This document shows positions 7,950 through 16,260 of a stretch of 64,000 nt of DNA, piece by piece. Location: the NCBI RefSeq assembly GCF_009469765.1, contig NZ_SSSQ01000004.1, positions 124,001 to 188,000 on the forward strand. Direction: 5' to 3'. Under the pieces are notes generated by a model, which was not told the origin of the DNA, made no database searches, and was given only the letters and a program-made list of their open reading frames with translations. The DNA is from Dechloromonas hortensis. Its GTDB lineage: Bacteria; Pseudomonadota; Gammaproteobacteria; Burkholderiales; Rhodocyclaceae. The position numbers were made by a program, and so were the translations under genes. How positions within the stretch are numbered: position 1 is the first letter of the stretch; every line of letters begins with the position of its first letter.

Positions 7950-9167
7950 TTAAGGACGGCTTTCCGTCAACCATCTCCGGGCGCCCTGCCCGGCCGCCCG
8001 GCCGCTGGCCAGACAGGCGGTCAGAAGATAACCGCCGGTCGGCGCTTCCCAATCGAGCATCTCGCCGGCGCAGAAAATGCCGGGCATCCGGCGCAGCATC
8101 AACTGCTCGTCGAGTGCCTCGAAAACCACCCCGCCGGCCGTGCTGATCGCCTCGTCGAGCGGCCGCGTGGCCTGCACCGGCAGCGGCAGTGCCTTGATCG
8201 CGGCGGCCAGCGGGACTGCTGCGGTCAACTGCTCGGGCGGGCAAAATTCGCGCAGCAAGCCGGCCTTGACGCCCTCGATGCCGGCCCGGCGGCGCAGATG
8301 GTTGCTTAGCGAATCGCGGCCGCGCGGATAGGACAGATCGGCGACCAGCCGGTCCAGCGAACGGCCGGGCGCCAGATCGAGGGTCAAAACTGCTTTGCCA
8401 TCGCGTTCCAGCGCATCGCGCAACGGTGCCGACACGGCATAGACCAGGCCGCCCTCGATACCGTCGGCGGTGATATTGAATTCGCCCTGCTGCCGGGATT
8501 GGCCGATGCTGGCCACCACCGGCTTGACCGGCTGGCCAGCGAAGCGCTCGCGAAAATACGCGCTCCACGCCACGTCGAAACCGCAATTGGCCGGCCGTAA
8601 CGGTGCGACCGGCACACCACGTTCGCTAAGCAGCGGCACCCAGGCCCCATCCGAACCCAGCTTGCGCCAACTGCCGCCGCCCAACGCCAGAATCACCGCA
8701 TCGGCCTGGATGCTGACCTCGCCGTCCGGCGTCGCGAAGCGCAAGGCGCCATCGGCCGTCCAGCCCAGCCAGCAATGGCGGACATGGAAATGCACGCCGC
8801 TGTCGCGCAGTCGGTGCAGCCAGGCGCGCAGCAAGGGGGCGGCTTTCATTTCGGTCGGAAAAACGCGGCCCGAAGTGCCGACGAAGGTATCGATGCCGAG
8901 GCCGTGAATCCAACTACGCACAGCGTCCGGGCCGAAAGCGTCGAGCAGCGGCGCGATCTGCGCCTGACGCGTGCCGTAGCGACCGACGAAAGCCGGCAGC
9001 GGCTCGCTGTGCGTGATGTTCATGCCGCCCCGGCCAGCCATCAGGAACTTGCGGCCGAGCGACGGCATGGCATCGAAAACCGCCACTTCGAAGCCGTCGA
9101 CCGCAGCAATCTGCTCAGCGGCCATCAGCCCGGCCGGGCCACCGCCAATGATGGCGATACGGGACAT
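7950..9167 (-). CDS. BaiN/HI0933-like NAD(P)/FAD-dependent oxidoreductase
   Basis: A 405-residue flavoprotein with the N-terminal dinucleotide motif IIGGGPAGLMAAEQIA, the conserved GRKFLMAGRGGMNITHSE typical of the HI0933/BaiN family, and a C-terminal GEMLDWEAPTGGYLL FAD-binding segment. The physiological reaction of most members is unknown. Its ATG overlaps the stop of the transglutaminase gene (ATGA), so it is the last gene of the ATP-grasp/Alpha-E/transglutaminase transcription unit. Whether it takes part in that system is inference from position. The frame is open far upstream on account of high G+C; the overlap start gives the normal length. Confidence 0.85.
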   Translation of the reverse strand: MSRIAIIGGGPAGLMAAEQIAAVDGFEVAVFDAMPSLGRKFLMAGRGGMNITHSEPLPAFVGRYGTRQAQIAPLLDAFGPDAVRSWIHGLGIDTFVGTSGRVFPTEMKAAPLLRAWLHRLRDSGVHFHVRHCWLGWTADGALRFATPDGEVSIQADAVILALGGGSWRKLGSDGAWVPLLSERGVPVAPLRPANCGFDVAWSAYFRERFAGQPVKPVVASIGQSRQQGEFNITADGIEGGLVYAVSAPLRDALERDGKAVLTLDLAPGRSLDRLVADLSYPRGRDSLSNHLRRRAGIEGVKAGLLREFCPPEQLTAAVPLAAAIKALPLPVQATRPLDEAISTAGGVVFEALDEQLMLRRMPGIFCAGEMLDWEAPTGGYLLTACLASGRAAGQGARRWLTESRP

Positions 9168-10132
9168 CAGCGCTCTGGCCGCTCGGCGGCGGCAATGGCG
9201 CCGGAAAGGGCCGGCAGCAATTCCTCTTCGTCGAGCGGGGTGACGGTGACGGCGACCTCCGGTTCGGCCCCGCCACCACCGAGAATGATGCCGCGCAAGG
9301 GCGAGATGTCGCCGAAATCGCGGCCGAAAGCGACGGTGATGTGCTCGGTATCGGGCAACAGGTTGTTGGTCGGGTCGAAATCGACCCAGTCGTTGTCGAA
9401 GTCCGGGGCATAGACCGAAACCCAGGCATGCGAGGCATCGGCCCCGATCAGGCGCGGCTTGCCCGGCGGCGGCCGGGTCAGCAAATAGCCGCTGACGTAG
9501 CGGGCCGACAGGCCGAGGGCGCGCAGGCAAGCGATCATCAGGTGGGCGAAGTCCTGGCAGACGCCGCGCTTCTTTTCGAGCACTTCCATAACCGGCGTCG
9601 ACACGGTGGTCGCCTCCGGATCGAACTTGAATTCCTTGAAAATCTTCGCCATCAGCGCCTCGGCACCGAGCAGCACCGGTCGCCCGGGCGGGAAACAGTC
9701 GGCCGCATAGTCGGCCAGTTCGTGCTTGATGCGGACATGGGCGCTTTCGAACAGGAAGCGCGTCGCATCGAGGTCGGCCGGGCGTGGGTCGGAAGCGTCG
9801 TAGGCCAGACGGTCGCGAACTTTTTCCCAAGGCAACGAGCTTTCCAGATTTTCCGGCAGGTGCGGCGTCACCGCGACACGCATCGCCGAACTGATGCGCA
9901 GGCTGTCGTGCGGCGCATGGAAGGCGATCCAGGTCACCGGGTTGCCGAAAGCATCCTGACCATCGCGCCGCCAGGTCGGTGACGGTGTGACGGCGATATG
10001 CTGCTCCTCGATCTGCTGCCAGGCGAGGATGCGCGGCGACAGGTGCAACTGCTGCTGCGACAGCGAAACAGGGCTGCCGTAGTCGTAGGTCGTTTCGTGC
10101 AGCACGTGGTAACGGACGGGCGTTTTTTCCAT
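9167..10132 (-). CDS. Transglutaminase-like cysteine protease family protein
   Basis: A 321-residue protein with the bacterial transglutaminase N-terminal beta domain (YHVLHETTYDYGSPV) and a transglutaminase core. The catalytic triad is intact at about Cys192 (GVCQDFAH), His235 (SHAWVSV) and Asp253 (DFDPTNN). It has no signal peptide, so it is probably cytoplasmic. In this gene context such proteins are thought to be peptidases or to reverse an amide-ligation step. The ATG at 10132 is used; a GTG at 10138 overlapping the upstream stop is equally possible. It lies between the fused ATP-grasp gene and the flavoprotein gene. Confidence 0.87.
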   Translation of the reverse strand: MEKTPVRYHVLHETTYDYGSPVSLSQQQLHLSPRILAWQQIEEQHIAVTPSPTWRRDGQDAFGNPVTWIAFHAPHDSLRISSAMRVAVTPHLPENLESSLPWEKVRDRLAYDASDPRPADLDATRFLFESAHVRIKHELADYAADCFPPGRPVLLGAEALMAKIFKEFKFDPEATTVSTPVMEVLEKKRGVCQDFAHLMIACLRALGLSARYVSGYLLTRPPPGKPRLIGADASHAWVSVYAPDFDNDWVDFDPTNNLLPDTEHITVAFGRDFGDISPLRGIILGGGGAEPEVAVTVTPLDEEELLPALSGAIAAAERPER

Positions 10133-10134
10133 GA

Positions 10135-12654
10135 TCACAGCGCCATCGTCTGCCGGCTGACATCGCCGACGTGCGTGAAATAGCGCATGCCGAGCCAGTC
10201 GGAGAGCTGCACGGCGGCGCTATCGAGTTCGCGGAGCAGTGCCGCCAGGTCGTCGCAGACCGGGCAATTCCGCTCCGGGCTGAACTGCGTCTGCTCGAAA
10301 CGTTCCAGGTCGAAGCCCTGCAGGCGGTGCAGGACCTCCGGCAAATTGCTCGCACTGTGCTCATCCAGCTCGCGCGCCATGCGGTCGAGATAGCGGGCCA
10401 GCACGCTGGCCTGGAAGATCAGGCCGTGCGGGTTGCTGTCGTCGAAGACCAGCAGGTCGAGCACCGGCAACAGTTCCGGCAGGCGCGAATAGCGCGAGCG
10501 ATAGGTGATGATCGAATCGGTCAGTTCGAGCAGCCATTCGAGACTGCCCGGGCCGCGCGTGGACGGCATCTTCAGGAAATTGGCGATGGTATTGGCGAGG
10601 AAGGACAGGCGCTCCAGCCGGCGGCCGATGATCAGAAAACGCCAGCCATCATCGCGCGTCATGTTGTCCATCGCGAAGCCGGTCAAGGAAGAGGAAACAC
10701 CGAGCACGCGGTCGAGGAAGGCAATCGCCTCGGTCAGCGTCGGATGTATTTTCAGCGCCGCCTGCTGCTCGCGCTGCAGGCGGTTCAACGAATGCCAGTG
10801 GTCGAGCGACAGCCGTTCGCGGACATGCGTCGCCGACCACATCAAATTGCGGATATTGCCGGCCAGGCTGCCCGGCTGGTTCGGATCGTAGATCGCTTCG
10901 AGCAACACGTGCTCGCTGCCCTCCTTGACCTCGTTATCCTCTTCCGGGGTCGGCAAAATGCCGAGAATCGTCGCCATTTCCATCGCCGAAGCGACCGCCG
11001 GCGTCTTGCCGCCGCTCGCCTCGACGACGCGGCTCAGCGCCACCCGCAGCATGCGGGCGCTGTCGTCGAAACGTTCCGAGTAGCGGCCGAGCCAAAACAG
11101 GTTTTCAACGACCCGCGACGTCAGATTGGCGCCAGCCCGGACCAGGTCGCGAACCCCGACCGAGGGCTTGAGCATGGTGAATTCGCTGACCGGACCGTCG
11201 GTCAACACCCAGGCATCCTTCGAGGCGCCACCGCGCTGCATCGAGATGATGCGGGCGTTGGCGCCGGTCGCGACGCGGGCCAGGCCGCCCGGCATCACCG
11301 AGTAGCCATCCGGCGAGGCGACGGCATAGGCGCGCAGGCCGACCGGCCGGGCAAGCAGGCGCCGCTCGTGCGAGCGGCTCCAGGTCGGCCCCTGCGACAG
11401 GTTGACCATCTCCTGGGCGACATAGGCGTGCGGCCGCGCCTCGATCCGGTGCAGCATCTCGGCCCGCGCCTCGCCTTTCAGCTCGTAACCGAACACCGGG
11501 TCCATGCGCTGCGTCGGGTAGGCCGGCTTGATGACCAGATCGTCGAAGTTTTCACGGACGTATTCGAGCGCCGGCTTTTCGCCACACCACCAGGTACCGA
11601 CCGAGGGCATGGCGAGTTCCTCGCCGAGCAGCTTGCGACAGATCGCCGGCAGGAAGCCCATCAGCGCCCCGGAGGCGAGCAGGCCGCTGCCCAGCGCATT
11701 GGCGATGACGACGCGGCCGGCCCGCGCCACATTGAGCAGGCCGGGGATGCCGAGCGCCGACTCGCCGCGCAATTCGAGCGGGTCGCAATAGCCGTCATCC
11801 TGCCGGCGCAGCACGACATGCACCCGCTTCAAGCCGCGCAAGGTTTTCAGGAACAGCGTATCGCCGCGCACCGTCAGGTCCTGCCCCTCGACCAGCGGGA
11901 AACCGAGGTAACGCGCCAGATAGGCATGTTCGAAATAGGTTTCGTTGTACGGCCCGGGCGTCAGCAGCACGATATGCGGCTGTTCGTCGCCGTCGACCGG
12001 GGCCAGCGCGTTGAGGCCGTCCTGCTGGTCGCGGAAGAAGTCGGCCAGATGCTGGACGTGCAGATCGCGGAACATTTCCGGGAAGACGCGCGAGACGATC
12101 AGCCGGTTTTCCAGCGCGTAGCCGGCACCGGAAGGCGCCTGCGTGCGGTCGGCAATGACCCACCAACGGCCATCCGGCGAACGGGCCAGATCAACGGCGT
12201 ACTGGTGCAGCCAGGTGCCGCCGGCCGGCTTGATGCCATGGCAAGGCCACAGGTAACCGTGCTGGCCGAAGACCAGCGCCGGTGGCAGCAAGCCTTCGGC
12301 GAGCAGGGTCTGCTCGCCGTAGAGGTCGGCCAGGATGGCGTTGAGCAGCGTCGCACGCTGGGCGACGGCAGCCGAGACCTCGGCCCACTCCTCGGGCGGA
12401 ATGATCAGCGGCAGCGGATCGAGCGCCCACGGCCGATCCGAACCGCTGGGATCGGCGTAGACGTTGTAAGTCACCCCGTTTTCCTGAATCCGCCGATCGA
12501 CGAAATCGAGGCGGCGGTGCATTTCTTCAGGCGCGATCGAATCGAGATGGATGAAAAACTGCCGCCAGTGCGGGCGCACGGCGCCATCGGCAGTCAGCAT
12601 TTCATCGTAGCGACGCGCGCTATGGGGGTAAATTGCGAGGAGTGTGCGGGCCAT
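10135..12654 (-). CDS. Circularly permuted ATP-grasp protein fused to an Alpha-E domain
   Basis: An 839-residue protein. Residues about 1-490 resemble the circularly permuted ATP-grasp family (YNVYADPSGSDRPWALDPLP, LTPGPYNETYFEHAYLARYLG, ANALGSGLLASGALMGFLP). Residues about 505-830 are an all-helical Alpha-E domain (NLFWLGRYSERFDDSARMLRV). The family is predicted, not proven, to form amide or peptide bonds with ATP. The segment that is Gly-rich in the stand-alone paralogue at 18454 reads IKPAYPTQRMDPVFGYE here. The neighbours are a giant transglutaminase-type protein upstream and a small transglutaminase downstream. Confidence 0.87.
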   Translation of the reverse strand: MARTLLAIYPHSARRYDEMLTADGAVRPHWRQFFIHLDSIAPEEMHRRLDFVDRRIQENGVTYNVYADPSGSDRPWALDPLPLIIPPEEWAEVSAAVAQRATLLNAILADLYGEQTLLAEGLLPPALVFGQHGYLWPCHGIKPAGGTWLHQYAVDLARSPDGRWWVIADRTQAPSGAGYALENRLIVSRVFPEMFRDLHVQHLADFFRDQQDGLNALAPVDGDEQPHIVLLTPGPYNETYFEHAYLARYLGFPLVEGQDLTVRGDTLFLKTLRGLKRVHVVLRRQDDGYCDPLELRGESALGIPGLLNVARAGRVVIANALGSGLLASGALMGFLPAICRKLLGEELAMPSVGTWWCGEKPALEYVRENFDDLVIKPAYPTQRMDPVFGYELKGEARAEMLHRIEARPHAYVAQEMVNLSQGPTWSRSHERRLLARPVGLRAYAVASPDGYSVMPGGLARVATGANARIISMQRGGASKDAWVLTDGPVSEFTMLKPSVGVRDLVRAGANLTSRVVENLFWLGRYSERFDDSARMLRVALSRVVEASGGKTPAVASAMEMATILGILPTPEEDNEVKEGSEHVLLEAIYDPNQPGSLAGNIRNLMWSATHVRERLSLDHWHSLNRLQREQQAALKIHPTLTEAIAFLDRVLGVSSSLTGFAMDNMTRDDGWRFLIIGRRLERLSFLANTIANFLKMPSTRGPGSLEWLLELTDSIITYRSRYSRLPELLPVLDLLVFDDSNPHGLIFQASVLARYLDRMARELDEHSASNLPEVLHRLQGFDLERFEQTQFSPERNCPVCDDLAALLRELDSAAVQLSDWLGMRYFTHVGDVSRQTMAL

Positions 12655-12677
12655 TCAGCCAGTCAGAGAGCGCGGGC

Positions 12678-12716
12678 GGGCCGTTTCCGGCCCTTTTCCT
12701 GCGGCCCGAAGGCCGC
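12678..12716 (-). other. Two tandem tetraloop hairpins between cistrons
   Basis: In the 80-base gap between the DUF2126 gene and the ATP-grasp/Alpha-E gene, the minus-strand RNA would form GCGGCC-UUCG-GGCCGC, a spacer AGGAAAA, then GGGCCG-GAAA-CGGCCC. Both loops are of exceptionally stable types (UUCG and GNRA). No T tract follows, so they do not look like terminators. They may protect mRNA ends or adjust the relative expression of the two genes. Confidence 0.6.
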
Positions 12717-12734
12717 AACCCACGTCAGAAGGGG

Positions 12735-15700
12735 TTAGAAACGGCGCAAGTCTAGCGTAAACGGGTGTTCCGCGCTGATTTGCGCTGCCTGGACCTGCAT
12801 CTTGCCCGGGGTATGGCCGAAGCGGAAGAAGCGGGCCAGACGACGGCTTTCGGCCTCGAAGGCATTGACCGGGAAGGTGTCGAAACTGCGCCCGCCCGGG
12901 TGCGCCACGTGGTACTGGCAACCGCCCAGCGAACGCTGCATCCAGGTATCGACCAGGTCGAAGACCAACGGTGCATGGACGCCGATCGTCGGATGCAGAC
13001 AGGAAGCCGGCTGCCAGGCGCGATAGCGGACGCCGGCGACGAACTCGCCGTTGGTGCCGGTGTTCTGCAGCGGCACCGGGACACCATTGCAGGTCAGCAC
13101 GTAGCGATCCGGCGCCATGCCCTTGACCTTGACCTGGACGCGCTCGACCGAGGAATCGACATAGCGCACCGTGGTCCCGGCCCCGCCCTCCTCGCCCATG
13201 ACGTGCCAGGGTTCGAGGGCGTGACGCAGTTCGAACTCGATGCCCTTGACGGCGAAATCGCCGTATTTCGGGAAGCGGAATTCGAAGTGCGGCGCGAACC
13301 ATTCGGCCTTGAAGGCGAAACCGGCTGCCGTCATTTCGTCCATGACGTCCTTGAAATCCTGCTCGGCATAGAAAGGCAGCATGAAGCGGTCGTGCAGCTC
13401 GGTGCCCCAGCGCGCCAGGCGGGCCGGCTCGTAGGGTTCCTGCCAGAAACGGGCGATCAGGGCGCGCAGCAGCAGTTGCTGGGCAAGCGACATGCGGGCA
13501 TGCGGCGGCATTTCGAAGGCGCGCAGTTCGAGCAGGCCGAGACGGCCGGTCGGGCCGTCCGGCGAATAGAGCTTGTCGATGCAGAACTCGGAACGGTGCG
13601 TGTTGCCGGTGACATCGGTGAGCAGATTGCGCAGGATGCGGTCGACCAGCCAGGGCGGCACATTTCCGCCCGGCGGCGGAATCTGCTTGAAGGCGATTTC
13701 CAGCTCGTACAGCGAATCGTTGCGCGCTTCATCGACGCGCGGTGCCTGGCTGGTCGGGCCGATGAACAGGCCGGAGAATAGGTAGGACAGGCTCGGGTGA
13801 TTGTGCCAGTAGGCGATCAGGCTCTTCAGCAGGTCCGGCCGACGGAGGAAGGGCGAATCGTTCGGCGTCGCGCCGCCGAGCACGAAGTGGTTGCCGCCGC
13901 CGGTGCCGGTGTGACGGCCGTCCACCATGAATTTCTCGGTGGTCAGGCGGGTCAGATGGGCCGCGTCGTAAAGATGGGTGGTCTGCTCGACCAGCTGGTC
14001 CCAGCTCTTGGCCGGGTGAATATTGACTTCGATGACGCCGGGGTCGGGCGTGACGCGGAAATGTGTCAGGCGCGGATCGGACGGCGGCTCGTAGCCTTCC
14101 ATGATCACCGGCAGGTTCATTTCCTCGGCGGTCGACTCGACGGCAGCGACGATTTCCAGGTAATCGTCGAGCTTCTCGGTCGGCGGCATGAAGATGTAGA
14201 GCTTGCCGTCGCGCGGCTCGGCGCACATCGCCAGGCGCGTGATCCAGGCGGCGGATTCTTTGAAGCCGGGACGGGTATCGCTCGGCTTTTCCCAGGCCCG
14301 GCCCTTGCCATGCACTTCGGCAAAGCCGGCAGCGGAACTGCTACGCCGGTCCTGCATCTGCGGCCCGCGCGCAGCACGCGCCGCATTGACGCGCTCGCGC
14401 AACTCGGCGTGCGTCGCCAGTGGGTCAGTCGCCATTTCGGCGTCCGGCACATTGACGTAGGGATAGTCGCTCTGCGCCGTCCACGGCTGTGAGTCGATCG
14501 GCAGGCGATAACCCATCGCCGAATCGCCGGGGAACAGGTAACAGCGCTCGGCACGCAGGAACCACGGCCCGGTCTGCCACTGGTCGGCGAGGTTTTTCAT
14601 GATCGGCAGCGTGTAGCCGATGGTATGGGTCATGCCCTGGGTAAACACCTTCATCAGGCGTTCGCGCTCCAGCGCATCGTCCACGCGCGAATCGAAGGGA
14701 TCGACGTTGCCCGGCAGGCGGCGCTCGCGCCACATGTAGTAATAGACGTCTTCGAAGGCCGGGAAGACGTGCTCACCGGTGACGCCGAGGCGCTCGGCGA
14801 CGCGGCGCAGAAAATGGCCGGCCTGCTCGGCGGTGACGCCGTAATCGATGCTTTCATTGGCGTACAGCGCCGGCGAATTCCAGATCGGCTCGCCATCCTT
14901 GCGCCAGAAGCAGTTCAGCGACCAGCGCGGAAGTTGTTCGCCGGGATACCACTTGCCCTGGCCGAAATGCATCAGGCCGTTCGGCGCGTATTTTTCGCGC
15001 AGGCGGTGGAACAGATCGGCAGCGAACAATCGTTTTGTCGGGCCGAGGGCGGCAGTATTCCATTCCGCCCCATCCGGATCGTCGACCGCAACGAAGGTCG
15101 GCTCGCCGCCCTGGGTCAGGCGGACATCGAGTTTCTGCAAGGTGCCGTCGATCTGGTGGCCGAGGTTTTCGATTTCCAGCCACTGCGCGTCGGTATAGGG
15201 CTTGGTGACGCGCGGCGCTTCCCAGATCCGCGAAACGCCCATGTGATGGCTGAATTCGGTTTCGCATTCGTCGATGCCGCCACTGATCGGCGCGGCCGAC
15301 GAGGGTTCCGGCGTGCAGGCCAGCGGGATGTGACCCTCACCGGCAAAAAGGCCGGAAGTCGGATCGAGACCGATCCAGCCGGCACCCGGCAGATAGACCT
15401 CGGTCCACGCATGCAGGTCGGTGAAATCGGCCTCCGGGCCGGACGGGCCGTCGAGCGATTTGACGTCGGCGGTCAACTGGATCAAATAGCCGGAAACGAA
15501 ACGCGCCGCCAAGCCAAGATGGCGCAGCACCTGCACCAGCAGCCAGGCAGAATCGCGGCAGGAACCTGAGCGCTTGGTCAGCGTTTCTTCCGGTGTCTGG
15601 ACGCCCGGTTCCATCCGGATGGTGTAGCCGATGTCGCGCTGCACCTGGGCATTGATCGCGACCAGGAAATCGACGCTGCGCACCGGTTCGCGCGAAATGC

Positions 15701-16097
15701 CGGCAACGTACTTGTCGAACGCCGGGCCGTAATTGACCTTGTAGAGGTAAGGCGCCAGTTCGTGGCGCTCACCGGCCTCGTAGGCGAAAGGAATCTTCTC
15801 GGCATGCGGCTCGAGGAAGAAGTCGAACGGGTTGATGACCGACATCTCGGCGACCAAGTCGACCTCGACACGGAATTCGCGGGTCTTTTCCGGAAAGACC
15901 AGGCGGGCCAGGTAATTGCCCTGTGGATCCTGCTGCCAGTTGATGAAATGCTTTTCCGGCCCGACCTTGAGCGAGTAGGAAAGAATGCGCGTCCGCGAAT
16001 GCGGACAGGGGCGCAGGCGGATGACCTGCGGTCCGAGATTGATCAGGCGATCGTAGCTGTAATGCGTAACATGGTTCAGGGCAACATGGATGGACAC
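12735..16097 (-). CDS. Large transglutaminase-like protein with DUF2126 domain
   Basis: A 1120-residue protein. The N-terminal part is a bacterial transglutaminase module with intact Cys180 (RSGSCRDSAW), His229 (DLHAWTEVY) and Asp245 (GLDPTSG). The long C-terminal part corresponds to DUF2126, whose fold and reaction are not established. This architecture is a known companion of circularly permuted ATP-grasp and Alpha-E genes. Translation starts at GTG (16097) with CGGAG 8 bases upstream. It is the first gene of its transcription unit: a sigma-54-like promoter lies about 25 bases before the GTG by predicted start site. It probably acts in the cytoplasm, as no signal peptide is seen. Confidence 0.88.
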   Translation of the reverse strand: MSIHVALNHVTHYSYDRLINLGPQVIRLRPCPHSRTRILSYSLKVGPEKHFINWQQDPQGNYLARLVFPEKTREFRVEVDLVAEMSVINPFDFFLEPHAEKIPFAYEAGERHELAPYLYKVNYGPAFDKYVAGISREPVRSVDFLVAINAQVQRDIGYTIRMEPGVQTPEETLTKRSGSCRDSAWLLVQVLRHLGLAARFVSGYLIQLTADVKSLDGPSGPEADFTDLHAWTEVYLPGAGWIGLDPTSGLFAGEGHIPLACTPEPSSAAPISGGIDECETEFSHHMGVSRIWEAPRVTKPYTDAQWLEIENLGHQIDGTLQKLDVRLTQGGEPTFVAVDDPDGAEWNTAALGPTKRLFAADLFHRLREKYAPNGLMHFGQGKWYPGEQLPRWSLNCFWRKDGEPIWNSPALYANESIDYGVTAEQAGHFLRRVAERLGVTGEHVFPAFEDVYYYMWRERRLPGNVDPFDSRVDDALERERLMKVFTQGMTHTIGYTLPIMKNLADQWQTGPWFLRAERCYLFPGDSAMGYRLPIDSQPWTAQSDYPYVNVPDAEMATDPLATHAELRERVNAARAARGPQMQDRRSSSAAGFAEVHGKGRAWEKPSDTRPGFKESAAWITRLAMCAEPRDGKLYIFMPPTEKLDDYLEIVAAVESTAEEMNLPVIMEGYEPPSDPRLTHFRVTPDPGVIEVNIHPAKSWDQLVEQTTHLYDAAHLTRLTTEKFMVDGRHTGTGGGNHFVLGGATPNDSPFLRRPDLLKSLIAYWHNHPSLSYLFSGLFIGPTSQAPRVDEARNDSLYELEIAFKQIPPPGGNVPPWLVDRILRNLLTDVTGNTHRSEFCIDKLYSPDGPTGRLGLLELRAFEMPPHARMSLAQQLLLRALIARFWQEPYEPARLARWGTELHDRFMLPFYAEQDFKDVMDEMTAAGFAFKAEWFAPHFEFRFPKYGDFAVKGIEFELRHALEPWHVMGEEGGAGTTVRYVDSSVERVQVKVKGMAPDRYVLTCNGVPVPLQNTGTNGEFVAGVRYRAWQPASCLHPTIGVHAPLVFDLVDTWMQRSLGGCQYHVAHPGGRSFDTFPVNAFEAESRRLARFFRFGHTPGKMQVQAAQISAEHPFTLDLRRF

Positions 16098-16131
16098 GGG
16101 TCGGCTCCGGGCAAATGGACTGCAAGGATCA

Positions 16132-16148
16132 AAGCAAGACGCGAACCA
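16132..16148 (-). promoter_or_regulatory. Candidate sigma-54 promoter of the DUF2126 operon
   Basis: TGGTTCGCGTCTTGCTT on the minus strand fits the sigma-54 consensus TGGCACG-N4-TTGCW with two mismatches and exact GG-N10-GC spacing. Transcription would start near 16122, leaving a 25-base leader with the ribosome-binding site before the GTG start at 16097. Confidence 0.6.
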
Positions 16149-16230
16149 GCCCCAAGAAGCCCCCTTTGGTGCGGATGCGGGCGATTACACTGACATGACG
16201 CACCAGTAAAACGCCCGCCCCCGAAAGGCT

Positions 16231-16247
16231 TGCACCAGAACAGTGCC
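16231..16247. promoter_or_regulatory. NtrC-like enhancer site
   Basis: The minus strand reads GGCACTGTTCTGGTGCA, an interrupted dyad matching 13 of 17 positions of the E. coli glnA NtrC site as I remember it (TGCACTATATTGGTGCA). Its centre lies about 117 bases upstream of the predicted sigma-54 start, in the usual range for NtrC enhancers. Further GCACCA/TGGTGC half-sites lie at about 16168 and 16200. Confidence 0.5.
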
Positions 16248-16260
16248 CAGCCCTAATCCA

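Noticed and set aside
10171-12738. Long plus-strand open frame of 855 codons opposite the ATP-grasp/Alpha-E gene
   Set aside because: It mirrors the coding frame of a recognised gene in G+C-rich DNA, lacks recognisable motifs and a ribosome-binding site, and its composition (Arg, Gln, Ala, Gly) is typical of antisense readings.
16098-16260. Short peptide gene as a substrate for the amidoligase system
   Set aside because: The gap contains only a three-codon ATG frame on the minus strand; no peptide ORF with a ribosome-binding site was found there or in the gaps at 12655, 17389 and 19867.
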